Source: Verticillium longisporum
Taxonomy: Eukaryota > Ascomycota > Sordariomycetes > Glomerellales > Plectosphaerellaceae
Length of the DNA: 64,000 bases
NCBI GenBank assembly: GCA_019188255.1
Contig: JAETXT010000006.1
Coordinates: 3,844,001 to 3,908,000, forward strand
Direction: 5' to 3'
Position 1 is the stretch's first letter. Each line of letters opens with the position of its first letter. Both the position numbers and the translations under genes were made by a program. The notes beneath the pieces were generated by a model. The model had not been told where the DNA came from. It saw nothing but the letters and a program-made list of their open reading frames with translations, and made no database searches. Shown one piece after another: positions 45,084 through 58,938 of this stretch.

Positions 45084-47342
45084 ATGGACGAATCGACCAA
45101 CTACGGGTCGCCGGTCAATGCCGCGTCACCCACTAGCAATGCTCTTCTCGCGCAGCCGCCGCTCGCGCCTGAGACAGGCAGCACCAGGCCGGATAACTCT
45201 GAAGGTTCGTCATCATTTTGGCGCTCTCGCCATAAAAACACCACCTGGTGATGATTGTCTTATTCAATTCTAACATGTCCATGGCTCCAGATATCCAGAT
45301 GGGTGAAGCCGTGAACAATGAACCCATTGTCAAGCAAGACAGCGCCACCCCAGCCCCGATCACAGCTTCGGATAACCCTCTGGATGCACCGGATGGTCCC
45401 GCAGCCGAAACTACCATCTCGCGCGATGAAGATGACGCCGAGATTGGGAAAGATGCGGGTGATGAACCCGATGCCGACGCTGCTGTCACTGGCACCGAAG
45501 TAGAAGGACAGGAGGGCAAGACAAAGGAAAGCGTCGAGGCAGCTGCCCGTGATCATCTCATTTCCCAGACCCACGCCATAATATTGCCAAGTTACAGCAC
45601 TTGGTTCGATATGAATATGGTACACGAGATTGAACGTAAGGCCATGGCCGAATTCTTCAACAGCCGCAACCGCAGCAAGACCCCTGTCGTTTACAAAGAC
45701 TACCGCGACTTCATGATTAATACCTATCGCCTGAACCCCGCGGAATACTTGACCGTCACTGCTTGCAGACGAAACCTGGCAGGTGATGTCTGCGCAATCA
45801 TGCGGGTTCACGCCTTTCTCGAGCAATGGGGCCTCATCAATTACCAGGTAAATAACTCCCTATTATCGCTGGACGGTCTCAACCAGCACACTATTGTACT
45901 CAATTGTATGATGCTGACATTGCCAGGTGGATGGAGATCACCGACCCTCTAACATTGGTCCCCCCTACACAGGCCACTTCAAGGTTATCTGCGACACGCC
46001 CCGTGGCCTGCAAGCCTTTCAGCCTTCGGCCGACCAGGAGGTGACCAAGGGCAAGCAAAGTGTAGACACTGACAACAAGGCCTCGGCTGCACAAGCTGCG
46101 AAAGGAGATTCCAAGCTAGAGGTGAGTCGAAACATCTACGACGGAGACGCCAAATCAACCAACCTCAACGCCACGACCGAGGTCAAAACCAACGGGGAGA
46201 CACCAACCACAAATGGTGTGTCGGCAAGCAAGGAGACATCGACGGGCCCCATCACGAAGGTCAACTGCCACGCCTGTGCCGTCGACTGCACTCGTCTGTA
46301 CTACCATGCTCCAACAAAGGAGGGTAGCGCCAAGGCAAAATATGAAATCTGTCCCAGCTGCTTTCTTGATGGTCACTTCCCTGGCGATTCGAGCAAGTCA
46401 CAATATACTCGTGACGGGGACGGTGCGCTTGTCCGCCATGACAACCCTACGTATACTACGGTGGCTGAGAGAGATGCTCCATGGAGCGATGCGGAACTTT
46501 TGCGACTACTGGAGGCTCTCGAGCGTTACGATGAAGAATGGACCGACATTGCAGAGCACGTCGGCACTCGTACTCGCGAAGAATGTGCGCTTCAGTTCCT
46601 GCAACTCGGTATTGAGGACAAGTATCTTGAATCGGAACTCACCATTCTTGGGGCTCATGGTGACAAGCAAATCCCATACAACCAGGCCGACAACCCAGTC
46701 ATGTCTGTCGTTGGATTTCTAGCTAGCTTGGCTGACCCAGCCACCACAGCCGCGGCTGCCCACTCTTCCGCCGACGAAATGAAGCGCCGTCTACGTAATC
46801 GTCTCGAAGGCGGAGAGTCACGGGAGACTGAAGCCTCGAATGGCAAGGGCAAAGAAAGAGATGGTGATGCAATGGAGGTGGACGTTGAACAGGAAACGAC
46901 CACTACAACCGTTACCACAACAACCGTCCGCAAAATGGCATCGATACCACTAGCAACAACGGGAGCGCGCGCTGTTGGTCTTGCCACAGAGGAGGAGCGT
47001 GAGATGACGCGACTGGTGTCAGCAGCGGCCAACGTGACGCTGCAGAAGCTGGACCTGAAGCTTAAGTATTTCAATGAGATGGAGGCTCTGCTCCAAGCCG
47101 AGCGTCGCGAGCTTGAGAGAGGCCGGCAGCAGTTATTCCTTGACCGACTCGCATTCAAGCGAAGAGTCAGAGAGGTTCAGCAGTCGTTCAAGACAGCGGC
47201 GGCCACGGGTACCGACCAGGGACTTCGGCTGGGAGATGATATACTGATGGGCAATGGTAGGCTCACGGTACAATCAGTTCCAGGAGCCGATACTGTGCAG
47301 CCATTGAGCAGTGGTGGCAAGGTGCAGAGCCTGGAAATTTGA
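45084..47342 (+). CDS. RSC8: SWIRM/SANT chromatin-remodelling subunit (Rsc8/Swi3-like)
   Basis: Exons 45084-45204, 45291-45847 and 45927-47342 encode 697 residues. After an acidic N-terminus comes a SWIRM domain (about residues 145-235): [81 protein letters not shown]-type zinc finger ([28 protein letters not shown]) is followed by a SANT domain ([52 protein letters not shown]). The C-terminal helix ([20 protein letters not shown] onward) is the dimerising leucine zipper. Rsc8/Swi3 are core scaffolds of the RSC and SWI/SNF ATP-dependent remodelling complexes in the nucleus. Whether this is the RSC or the SWI/SNF paralogue, or the shared one, cannot be decided from one sequence. The frame is intact. 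Confidence 0.95.
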
Positions 47343-48394
47343 TGAAGGGGAGGTTCGCAAATGTGGTTCTGGGCCAACCCAGGAACCGAACGAGGGATCG
47401 ATCATACTAGTTGGTACTACGGCGTCGAAGGGGGTTCTGGGGAATTTGGGGTTGGGCGGCTTCATGTCGCTTGGCACTCGCGGATGGCATGGGATGGTTC
47501 TTGGTTTCGTCTCGTTTATTGTTGTTCTGCTTGAGGCTGTATCACCAATAACAAACTTATACATTTCTTCGAATAGCTGATTACGAAACGACTCTCCTGC
47601 TCCAGCTCTGAGAAGCACCGGCCGGCCTCCGTCAGTTGAGCCGCTTCGCGTTTGCACCATGATGCATGTGACAGCTTGTGTGGATAGACTTCGCTGCAGA
47701 GTAGTCCATGCACTGCTTGGATCGGCTGCACACAATCTGCCCGCTACCTCATCCCGTCGTTACTCCACACGCCGGCTGACAGTGTACTACTAACCTCGGC
47801 ACACTCACACAGGGGGGGGAGCGGTTCGCCAAACTAGCGACTTATCGAGTCTTCCATGTCAATTCAAGTTGACAGTGCCCGTAACGGCGAAGGCCGCACA
47901 CTGGTGGGCTGTTAGGTCCCAGTTGTTCCTAGGCCGGTGATTTAAGCCAGCGAATAGGACAGGGTACGCGCGAACGGGTTCGGCCCAAAGGCTCTCTGTC
48001 TTCTCCCCGCAACGAAAACATGTGTTTCGTCTTACCATACCCCAATACACGCACCGTCATTCGGCCTCCACATACAGCGTTGGCGAAAGAGATCCACAAA
48101 ATATTCCCGTAACCGACTACCGACACAAGTCGAGTTAGAACCCGCCATACCACACTCGCGCTAATTCTGGGCTGGCCCTGGGATCCCTTGTCCCTGCTGA
48201 CGGCAGCCTAACGCATATGCGGCCTAGCTCAATGTTTCTTGCCCCGTGAACTGGAGAATACCTCGGCGCGCGTACCTAGGCTCGTCGGCTATGATGGGTT
48301 TGTCCCGACCAGCAGCGAGCATCATATTCCCCTCGTCCAAATCATCCTCTTCCCCGTGGCGCATCTTTCAACCCCAATTGCTCAAAGATCGGTC
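47343..48394. promoter_or_regulatory. Intergenic region, RSC8 3' end to CAT2 promoter
   Basis: About 1050 bases between two plus-strand genes. A minus-strand open frame at 47274-47735 overlaps the RSC8 end, has no similarity I recognise, and is not called. The CAT2 promoter should lie in the right half; I see no site I can name. Confidence 0.45.
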
Positions 48395-50469
48395 ATGTCG
48401 TTTGCATTTCGCGCTTTTGAGGCCAGGTCTGCCACCCTGAGAAACCCACGTATCTTTGCCAAACCGACTCGTAACATCCTGGCCGCTATGCCACCTGCCA
48501 GCAAGAGGAGCAACAGCTCATTGCCGGCTGGTAAGCCACTCTGCCCGCTGCGCGCATCGCGAAATAAAATTCATGGCTGACAGCGCGAACAGGCTATGTA
48601 GAGGACAAGTCCAAGGGGCCCATGTTGAGATTTCAGGACTCTCTCCCTCGCCTACCCGTCCCTACGCTCGAGGAGACTGCTGCTCGCTACGTCAAGACCT
48701 TGCGACCTCTCCTTTCCGATTCCGAGTTTGCGACAAGCAAGAAGGCCGTTGAGGAGTTCATCAAACCTGGCGGCGTTGGCAGCCGGTTGCAAGAGAAGCT
48801 CCTTGCTCGACGAGAGGACCCCAAGCACAGGAACTGGCTCTATGAGTGGTGGAACGATGCTGCATACCTGTCCTACAGAGACCCTGTCGTTCCCTACGTC
48901 AGCTACTTCTATTCCCACCGAGACGACCGTCGCAGGAGAAACCCGGCCAAGCGCGCCGCCGCCATAACCTCCGCTGTGCTCGAATTCAAAAAAGAAGTGG
49001 ACGCTGGAACCCTTGAGCCCGAGTACATGAAGCGCCTGCCAATCTGCATGGACAGCTACCAGTACATGTTCAACGCCAGTCGCGTTGCCGCCAAGCCCGT
49101 CGACCACCCAGTCAAGTTCTCCCACAAAGATCACAAGCACATCATTGCAATCCGCAAGAACCAGTTCTTCAAGATTATGCACGAGGTGAACGGCAAACAG
49201 CTCAACGCAAGCGAACTCGAACAGCAGTTCAACAAGGTCTACGAATCCGCTCAGCGAGCTCCCGCTCTTGGTGCTCTAACCAGCGAAAACCGTGATGTGT
49301 GGGCTGATGCTCGCCAAACTTTGCTTGCAGCGCATCCCAAGAACGCTGCAGCCCTTGAGACCATTGAATCTGCGTCGTTCGTCGTGTGCCTCGATGACGC
49401 CTCTCCGGTGACGCTTGAAGAGCGTGCTCACCAATACTGGCATGGAGATGGCCAGAATCGCTGGTTTGACAAGCCTCTTCAATTCATCGTCAACGACAAC
49501 GGCACTTCTGGCTTCATGGGCGAGCACTCCATGATGGATGGCACCCCTACTCATCGCTTGAACGACTACATCAATGATCTCATTTTCAATAACAAAATTG
49601 ACCTCTCCAACCCAGCTATCCGCTCTAACCTGGCCGATCCTCAGCCAGTCAAATTCGAGATCACCAAGGACGTTCAGACTGAGATTGACCGTGCAACCAA
49701 AGACTTCAACGACGTTATCGGCCAGCACGAGCTCGCCGTGCAGGCGTACCAGGGCTACGGCAAGGGCTTGATCAAGAAGTTCAAATGCTCCCCCGATGCC
49801 TACGTTCAGATGATCATCCAGCTGGCGTACTTCAAGATGTACGGCAAGAATCGCCCCACGTACGAGTCCGCTGCCACCCGCCGTTTCCAGCAGGGTCGTA
49901 CCGAAACTTGCCGCACGGTTTCTGATGCTTCAACCGCCTGGTGCCGGTCCATGGCCGACGCCGAGTCGACGGACGCGACTCGCACTGACCTGTTCCGCAA
50001 GGCTATCGATTCGCATCTCGAATACATCAGTGCCGCGTCAGATGGCAAGGGAGTGGACAGGCACCTGTTCGGTCTGAAGAAGCTATTGGGACCTGGTGAG
50101 GAGCTCCCGAGCATTTACAAGGACCCAGCGTACACCTATTCCGCCACGTGGTTCCTATCGACCTCGCAGTTGAGCTCTGAGTTTTTCAACGGCTACGGTT
50201 GGAGCCAGGTTATTGACGACGGATTTGGTATTGCGTATATGATCAACGAAAACAGGTAAGACTTCCTGGAGCTGTCACGTCTCAGGTTCCTCGCCCTTTT
50301 GGGAACCCAAAGTAGTAGAATGCTAATTTGATATTATCACAGCATCAACTTCAACATTGTGTCGAAGGGTCTTGGCAGCCAGAGGATGAGCTTCTACCTC
50401 AACGAGGCTGCTGGTGATATACGTGATCTCCTCATATCGAGCATTGAGACACCCAAGGCGAAATTGTGA
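48395..50469 (+). CDS. CAT2: Carnitine O-acetyltransferase, mitochondrial and peroxisomal
   Basis: Exons 48395-48530, 48593-50255 and 50343-50469 encode 641 residues. It transfers acetyl groups between CoA and carnitine, letting acetyl units move from peroxisomes into mitochondria. Two targeting signals are visible. The N-terminus MSFAFRAFEARSATLRNPRI is a basic amphipathic presequence. The C-terminus ends in the tripeptide AKL, a peroxisomal PTS1. A second in-frame Met (MPPASKRSNSS, at about residue 32) could start a form without the presequence. The choline/carnitine acyltransferase domain has LPRLPVPTLEETAARYVKTL, WLYEWWNDAAYLSYRDPVVP, SYQYMFNASRVAAKPVDH, the catalytic His in GFMGEHSMMDGTPTHRLNDY, and ATRRFQQGRTETCRTVS. 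Length and motifs match fungal CAT2. The frame is intact. Confidence 0.96.
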
Positions 50470-50820
50470 GAGGCCCGTGAAATTAAAGAGGGTGCCAGAA
50501 GGTGGACAAATGGAGAACATAGTGTGGGATGACGGAGGGATTGACCGGACAAGCAGCGTATGCCAATTGTGCATTCTGCGTACATGTACTAGAGATCAGG
50601 ACTGGCGCATCGCTTAAGTTTTGTTGACAATAGACTACGTGCTGCCAACCTAGCCAGGCAACCTTCACCGTCAAGACGCATGAGGGTTTCCCTCGGTTAT
50701 TCTGTCCATAGCGTGAAAAGGCAAATCTTGTTCATAACTACACAAGCCTACGAAACCTCCGAAACCACACAATGTCGACCGCAGTGACCCGAGGAACTAG
50801 AAAATGACTCCATCAAATGT
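50470..50820. other. Convergent 3' intergenic region, CAT2 / CAP
   Basis: About 350 bases between tail-to-tail genes. No gene is recognised. Confidence 0.4.
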
Positions 50821-52639
50821 CTAACCGGCGTGTGACACGATCTCGTTCACAAGGTCGTCCTTCTCCTCATCGTAGTAAGAGCAAATCTGATAGGGCAGTG
50901 GGACTTCCTTCGAATCGCCATCAGGACCCGAAATGACGTTCAGATTGACGCCCGACGACTTGCTCGTAAAGATCTTGGTGGACGTACTCTCCTTGCTGAA
51001 GTAAATCTGGGCACCATCGATCTGATCCATCATAACCGTAGGGATGACCCCCATGACTTGCAAGGCAAAATTCTGTGACTTGACTACATCCACCGTGAAG
51101 GTGAGAGAGTCGACAATCAACGATAGACGATTGGAGTTCTCAATGGTGACGGCGTTGGCCTTACCCTTAATGATGATCGTCGTGTTGTTACATCTGCTAA
51201 TCAACAAAGAATGGTTGTTGGACGCTTCGATCTCAATCGGCTGTAGTTCTTTATCGTAGTTCTCCTGTTGTGAGATATGATATCAGTTGCTATCCATCAC
51301 GTGTTCGTATTTCGCCTCTTACAATTGTCCACTTATTTCCGTCAAGCTCCTTCCTGGGTGGCTTTTTGCTGCGCATGCTCTCGGGCTTTGGCTTCTTTCC
51401 AGGGGCCGGGCTCTTGCCTCGGACAACGCTGGAGGAAGCTCGTAGAGATGGGTTCTTGTGAGTCATCTCCGATTTGTCAACCTTTCGGAGGCCCTTGGTC
51501 ACGGCATCTCCTCTGTTGAGCTCGGAAAAGACAGCATCAAGGCCTCCCCTTTCCTGACCCGAAGCAGGAGCTTCCCCATTACTTAGGTCCAGTACAGGTG
51601 GCGGGCCAGGCGGCGGCGGCGGCGGCGGCAAGCCGCCGGCGGGAGGGGGAGGAGGCGGTGGCGCTGCCATTGACGAGGCTGTAACCAAAGTCTTGGCCAC
51701 CTCCTGGGCAGGCTGTCCTTTCGGATTCCAAGGTATACCGTTCGGGAAGTACTGCTTGACGTAATCGGCCAGGTCGCGGAAAACCTGGTAAAAGCTATGA
51801 ACCCACTCGGCTTGCTGAGGGTCCCTGGTTGCGCGTCAGTTAGGGTTGACATGGCTATCAGATTTTGCATATCTTAGCTTACTTGTCTTTCTGTTCCTTC
51901 AACACCCGGTTTCCGAAGAACTGGGCCGACCCAAGAGATTCTTCTACATGCTTATATGGACGGTTATCCACAGTTACCCAAGCGAGTACCATGATGCCCT
52001 CGGCGACGGCACTGAGTTGGCTAAAGACAGGCGACGGCCGGTTAGCTTCCTTGATCTCGGTGGCAGAAATCAGGGCTTCATTGATCGGATTCAGAAGCGC
52101 GATATGTTCGGCCCCATTTAGGTCGGGCTTCTTGGCCTTCGTCGTAATGAGCAGATACGTGCGTTGAGCTTGGAAACCGGCGAGAACTTTGGCAGCCTAC
52201 AGCATCGAATGAGCGTCAGTGAGCACTAGCAGGACAAGATTGAAAGGAGATTCTTCTAATCAGGGCAGCGAAAGGCTCACCTGATCAGCAAGCAGACCGC
52301 CAAGTTGCTTGGACTTCTTGACATAGTTCTCGACAGCAGTAGTAATGAATATGTCAAACTCTTGAATCGATTCGGGCAGTGGTTGAGGGGCAGCAGCAGC
52401 AGCAGGTGTCGTTGTACTCGATGCGGTAGGAGGCGATGGCAGAATGGGCTGGCCTGGTGCAGGCGCGGCTTGGGGTAGCTCGATGGTCGACGAGGCAATG
52501 TCCTCAAGCCTTGCAGTGGCCGCTTCAAGCCTGCGAAGCTGTCAGTGCCTCCACTTCTTCCGAGTGCACGGAGACAGGCGGTGATATGTACGAACCTCTT
52601 GATGAGCGTCGTAAGGTTGTGCATATTGTTGGTCGCCAT
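50821..52639 (-). CDS. SRV2: Adenylyl cyclase-associated protein (CAP/Srv2)
   Basis: Exons 52596-52639, 52281-52530, 51883-52196, 51323-51824 and 50821-51264 encode 517 residues. The start MATNNMHNLTTLIKRLEAAT and RLEDIASSTIEL match the cyclase-binding N-terminus. The helical CAP_N domain follows (ESIQEFDIFITTAVENYVKK, SQLSAVAEGIMVLAWVTVDN, PYKHVEESLGSAQFFGNRVL, AEWVHSFYQVFRDLADYVKQ). Two proline runs (APPPPPPPAGG, LPPPPPPPGPPP) bind profilin or SH3 domains. A WH2-like region precedes the C-terminal beta-helix CARP domain (ENYDKELQPIEIEASNNHSL, RCNNTTIIIKGKANAVTIEN, PTVMMDQIDGAQIYFSKEST, QICSYYDEEKDDLVNEIVSH). CAP links Ras/cAMP signalling to actin turnover and recharges actin monomers. All five exons join in frame. 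Confidence 0.97.
51598..51665. repeat. GC-rich tract coding the proline runs of CAP
   Basis: Contains GGCGGCGGCGGCGGCGGC and GGGGGAGGAGGCGGTGG strings which, read on the minus strand, code PPPPPPP stretches. Simple-sequence DNA, likely to vary in length. Confidence 0.85.
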
Positions 52640-53701
52640 GATCGGCTATCCTGCAGGATGCGATGTTGCAGGAATCAGGGGCGCTTTGGGTTGAAATACA
52701 ACAGCAGGAGCCAGAGCGCAACGGTGCCAGAAGCAATCAAAGGCCGTTGTCGTCGGTGTGTGATCACGGGAAGACCTTGAAGTGTAAAGATATCCGAGAA
52801 TCAGGAGATCTGTCTTGTTCTTGCGAGCTGCGCGAGGACGAGGCTGGGGACTTGGGGGAGAGGGCGAAGTGAGTGACCATGTTGACGGGGGTGCTCCTGA
52901 AGGCAGACACTATGGAATGGCAGCTAGAGAAGCTTTGGCACAGACAAGGCACCCGCCCCGCCGCTACCCAGGTACCCACTGTCCGTCAGAGCGCAACCGC
53001 AGGTCTTATTCCTCACAGATGGGCATCCCCGACAATGAACAGATATGTGGTGCCAGACCAACAAAGTGTTCCCTTCGAGTCGTGATCTTGACCAAGACTC
53101 CATGCACTCCCTGTACATTAGATTGTCCTTGCTTGACCCAATGACCGTGGTCTCCTTGTGCACTGCTTGTGCTACCAGCAACTGAGACCACCTTTCAACA
53201 CGGTTACCAGAATGCCCCTCGAACTGAACTCGTGGATTGGACAGGCAGGCGGCATCCAAATTGACCTTCTGCACATTCGCCGAGGTACAACGAGTCCCAC
53301 ATTAACATGCGTGCTTTCTCGTACTGCCCGACCGTCTAGGTGACGAGGTCACAGGCTCCATAGTCAAGGGTGTATGCAGATATCCAGTATTTTCTAGGTA
53401 CTGGTGTTTGGTCCCGATCGGCGAACCTTGAGCGCTGTGCCAGCGGCCCTGCATATTGGGACTTTGAACACATCATGAGTTTGCTACTTGCAGCCTGAAT
53501 GCTGTTTTTTCAACAGCCAGTGGCGAGTATGCATCGTCAGCACACAACCTTGTACTCTCAATATCGTTTCGTTGGAGTGAATTTGCGGAGTCGAGTTTCC
53601 GTAATCTCCCTGTAACTGAAACGCTGAAGCTCGTCGCGGTCGTAATAAGACAGTCTTCAGAGGTTACCTGTTGCAGTTAGCAAAGTATACCAAAGGCCGC
53701 C
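52640..53701. promoter_or_regulatory. Divergent promoter region, CAP / MAK32-like gene
   Basis: About 1060 bases between outward-facing starts. None of the open frames inside shows family features. Confidence 0.45.
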
Positions 53702-55027
53702 ATGGAATTCTTGTCGGTGAAGGATGACGTTCCCACAGAGGCAGAATTTGCGGCTTTAACACATTTGGATGTCGTTACGCTGGGTATGGTCATCATAGGT
53801 GAGGTTTCTGCGACACACCCCACACAGACTTAAGGCTCGCTGCTCGACGGTTCGATCATGCTGACCCGTGAAGATGATATCGAGTTCGAGGAACCCACGC
53901 CACCAGTCAAAGATATACTAGGCGGTGCGGGCACGTATTCCGCCATAGGAGCACGTCTTTTCTCTCCCCCTCCTCTGTCCTCTTCCGTTGGCTGGGTGGT
54001 CGATCAAGGAATCGATTTCCCCGCCGAGCTTACAACTCTGATTGAAACGTGGAACACGTCTGCTCTGATGCGCAAATCAACTGAACGCCTTACTACGCGA
54101 GGCTGGAACGGTTACGAAAACACCGGAAACACAACGAAGCGCGCATTCAAGTACACCACCCCAAAGAAACGCCTCACGGCCGAAGACCTAACGCCAACGC
54201 TGCTTTTCTCTCGCTCGTTCCACCTCATCTGTTCGCCAACGAGATGCAGAGAGCTGGTTGCAAATATCACGACTTCCAGAAAGGCCTTGTCACCACCAGA
54301 CTCATACGTGAAACCAATCTTCGTCTGGGAGCCAGTCCCCGACCTGTGCACCCCCGATGAGCTGCTTAACTGCACGAACACACTGCCACTCGTTGATGTT
54401 TGCAGTCCCAACCATGCAGAGCTTGCAGGCTTCATGGGTGATCATGGCTTGGATCTGAACACGGGCGAGATATCCACTGCGGCCGTGGAACGTTCCTGTG
54501 AACAGCTTTTAGCGAGTATGCCCTTACAGTCGTTTACCCTCGTGGTTCGTGCCGGCGAGAAAGGCTGCTACATCGCTAGAAATGGTGGGAGGAAGCGCCA
54601 GCCTCGTGCACCTTGTGATGGTGTCAAGCGTCGGAAGAAGGATTACACTCGCGGCGGCCTCCGGCCCGACACTGACATGGAGGCACTCTTCGCAGGCCTG
54701 TTACAGGATGAAGAGGGCACCATCGCACGTGAAGAAATAGAGGTCGATCCTGGCGTCGAGCGCTGGGTACCTGCCTATCATCAAGATGCATCCTTGGTCG
54801 TTGACCCTACTGGAGGGGGCAATAGCTTCTTAGGTGGGCTTGCGGCGGCCCTGGCCCGAGGCAAGAGTGTAGAGGAGGCTGCTACATGGGGCAGCGTGTC
54901 AGCGAGCTTTGCAATTGAGCAAGTGGGCATGCCCATCCTCGGCAAAGATGAGCAAGGTAATGAGACATGGAATGGTGTCCGAGTCAGTCAAAGACTCGAG
55001 GAATATCGGCGTCGTCTACCAGAGTGA
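53702..55027 (+). CDS. MAK32: MAK32-like PfkB/ribokinase-fold protein
   Basis: Exons 53702-53798 and 53835-55027 encode 429 residues. The fold is of the PfkB sugar-kinase type: LDVVTLGMVIIGSLLDGS near the start, DILGGAGTYSAIGARLF, DQGIDFP, FVWEPVPDLCTPDELLN, VDVCSPNHAELAGFMG, LVVRAGEKGCYIA and, near the end, VVDPTGGGNSFLGGLAAALA. In true PfkB kinases the last motif is DTxGAGD, whose final Asp is the catalytic base. Here it is DPTGGGNS, so that Asp is replaced by Asn. This is the pattern I recall for MAK32, a yeast gene needed to maintain the M1 dsRNA satellite of the L-A virus. The biochemical role is unknown, and in moulds it may be unrelated to viruses. A basic insertion (GGRKRQPRAP, VKRRKKDY) lies near residue 300. 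Confidence 0.85.
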
Positions 55028-55381
55028 ACGAACGAGAACCCACAACTGATGAGGTGGGTGGGCGCGGCTCGGTGTGTTCAACGAGAGAGGAAGGGGGGGG
55101 ACGCATAGAGACTTAAGTAAAAAACGCGCTGGAAGACGCGGGCAATGATTGAGTGCCATTGCCAAACATCTGAGAGAAACAGGTGCAGAAATCATACGTC
55201 ATTATTTTGTTAAAAGCCACGCAGCCCTTAGCCTGCCAAAGCCATGCTCGAGTCTTTTGATAATGCAGATCAAGCGCAGCATCAGCCTTTTACCCATCGT
55301 AAATCAACCGCAGCTGCCTAGTCAACATTACCCCACTGCCGAACAGTCTATTTGGGATGATGCAACACAATGCGACACAGA
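55028..55381. other. Convergent 3' intergenic region
   Basis: About 350 bases between the MAK32-like gene and MCM3, tail to tail. No gene is recognised. Confidence 0.4.
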
Positions 55382-58193
<2,812 letters not shown>

Positions 58194-58938
58194 CTGGACA
58201 AGTCGTGTTGTATGGAGCGACCTCACAAGAGGGAGTGAGGCTGTCTAGAGAGTTCGTGACGTTGGGAGGCGGTTGTTCGAGGGGCCACGACGCGTTATTC
58301 GAAAATGAGGGGCTGCGACGCGTGCCTTCATTGACTCTAAAGCAGCTATGGCGCGTTAAGTGGTGGTGGAAATTATCCAATGGGCAAAGCCGCACGGTTC
58401 CACTCGGCGTAAGGAGGGTTTCTAGGGGACGCGTTGGCTTTCGGGCCAGCAGGCAGCGCGCGCTCAGGCGAGGGAGTGCACCGACCGCACCGACCACACC
58501 GACTGCAAGCCTTCTCCTTCGGTTGAGTTCGGTCCGATTTGATTCATCCCGGCATCGGGTTCCGCACGAGTATATTGACTAGTGTCGTCAGGACATCTCT
58601 CGCCCCTCCTTGTGATAAGCTTCTGGTAGTAGATTTGCCATTGACGTCCTTAAGTTTGTGACTATGTCGATGCCGACTCAAAACCCCGTTTCCGATACGG
58701 GCCGTGTTAGGGGTCGGGACCTGGACCTCATGCTACTCCGCTGACAGGAATCTGGTCCCTCTCAACACGTATAAGAACCTCCAAAGCGCCACAGCTCAAT
58801 AGACTGGCGCTCGTGTTTGCAAACTTCACCAAATCTGCGCCGCAGCCCTTCAGCCTGAGCTCGACCACCGACTTTCGTAGTACATTGATCTCGTTAGGTA
58901 TTGAAAGAAGCTCGTCCCCAGAGGTTGGGGCAAGCGAC
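58194..58938. promoter_or_regulatory. Divergent region, MCM3 promoter and aminotransferase upstream
   Basis: About 745 bases. No gene is recognised. A simple CACCGACCGCACCGACCACA-type repeat lies near 58480-58505. Confidence 0.4.

Noticed and set aside
47274..47735. 153-codon minus-strand open frame overlapping the end of RSC8
   Set aside because: Overlaps a well-supported gene on the other strand and shows no similarity.
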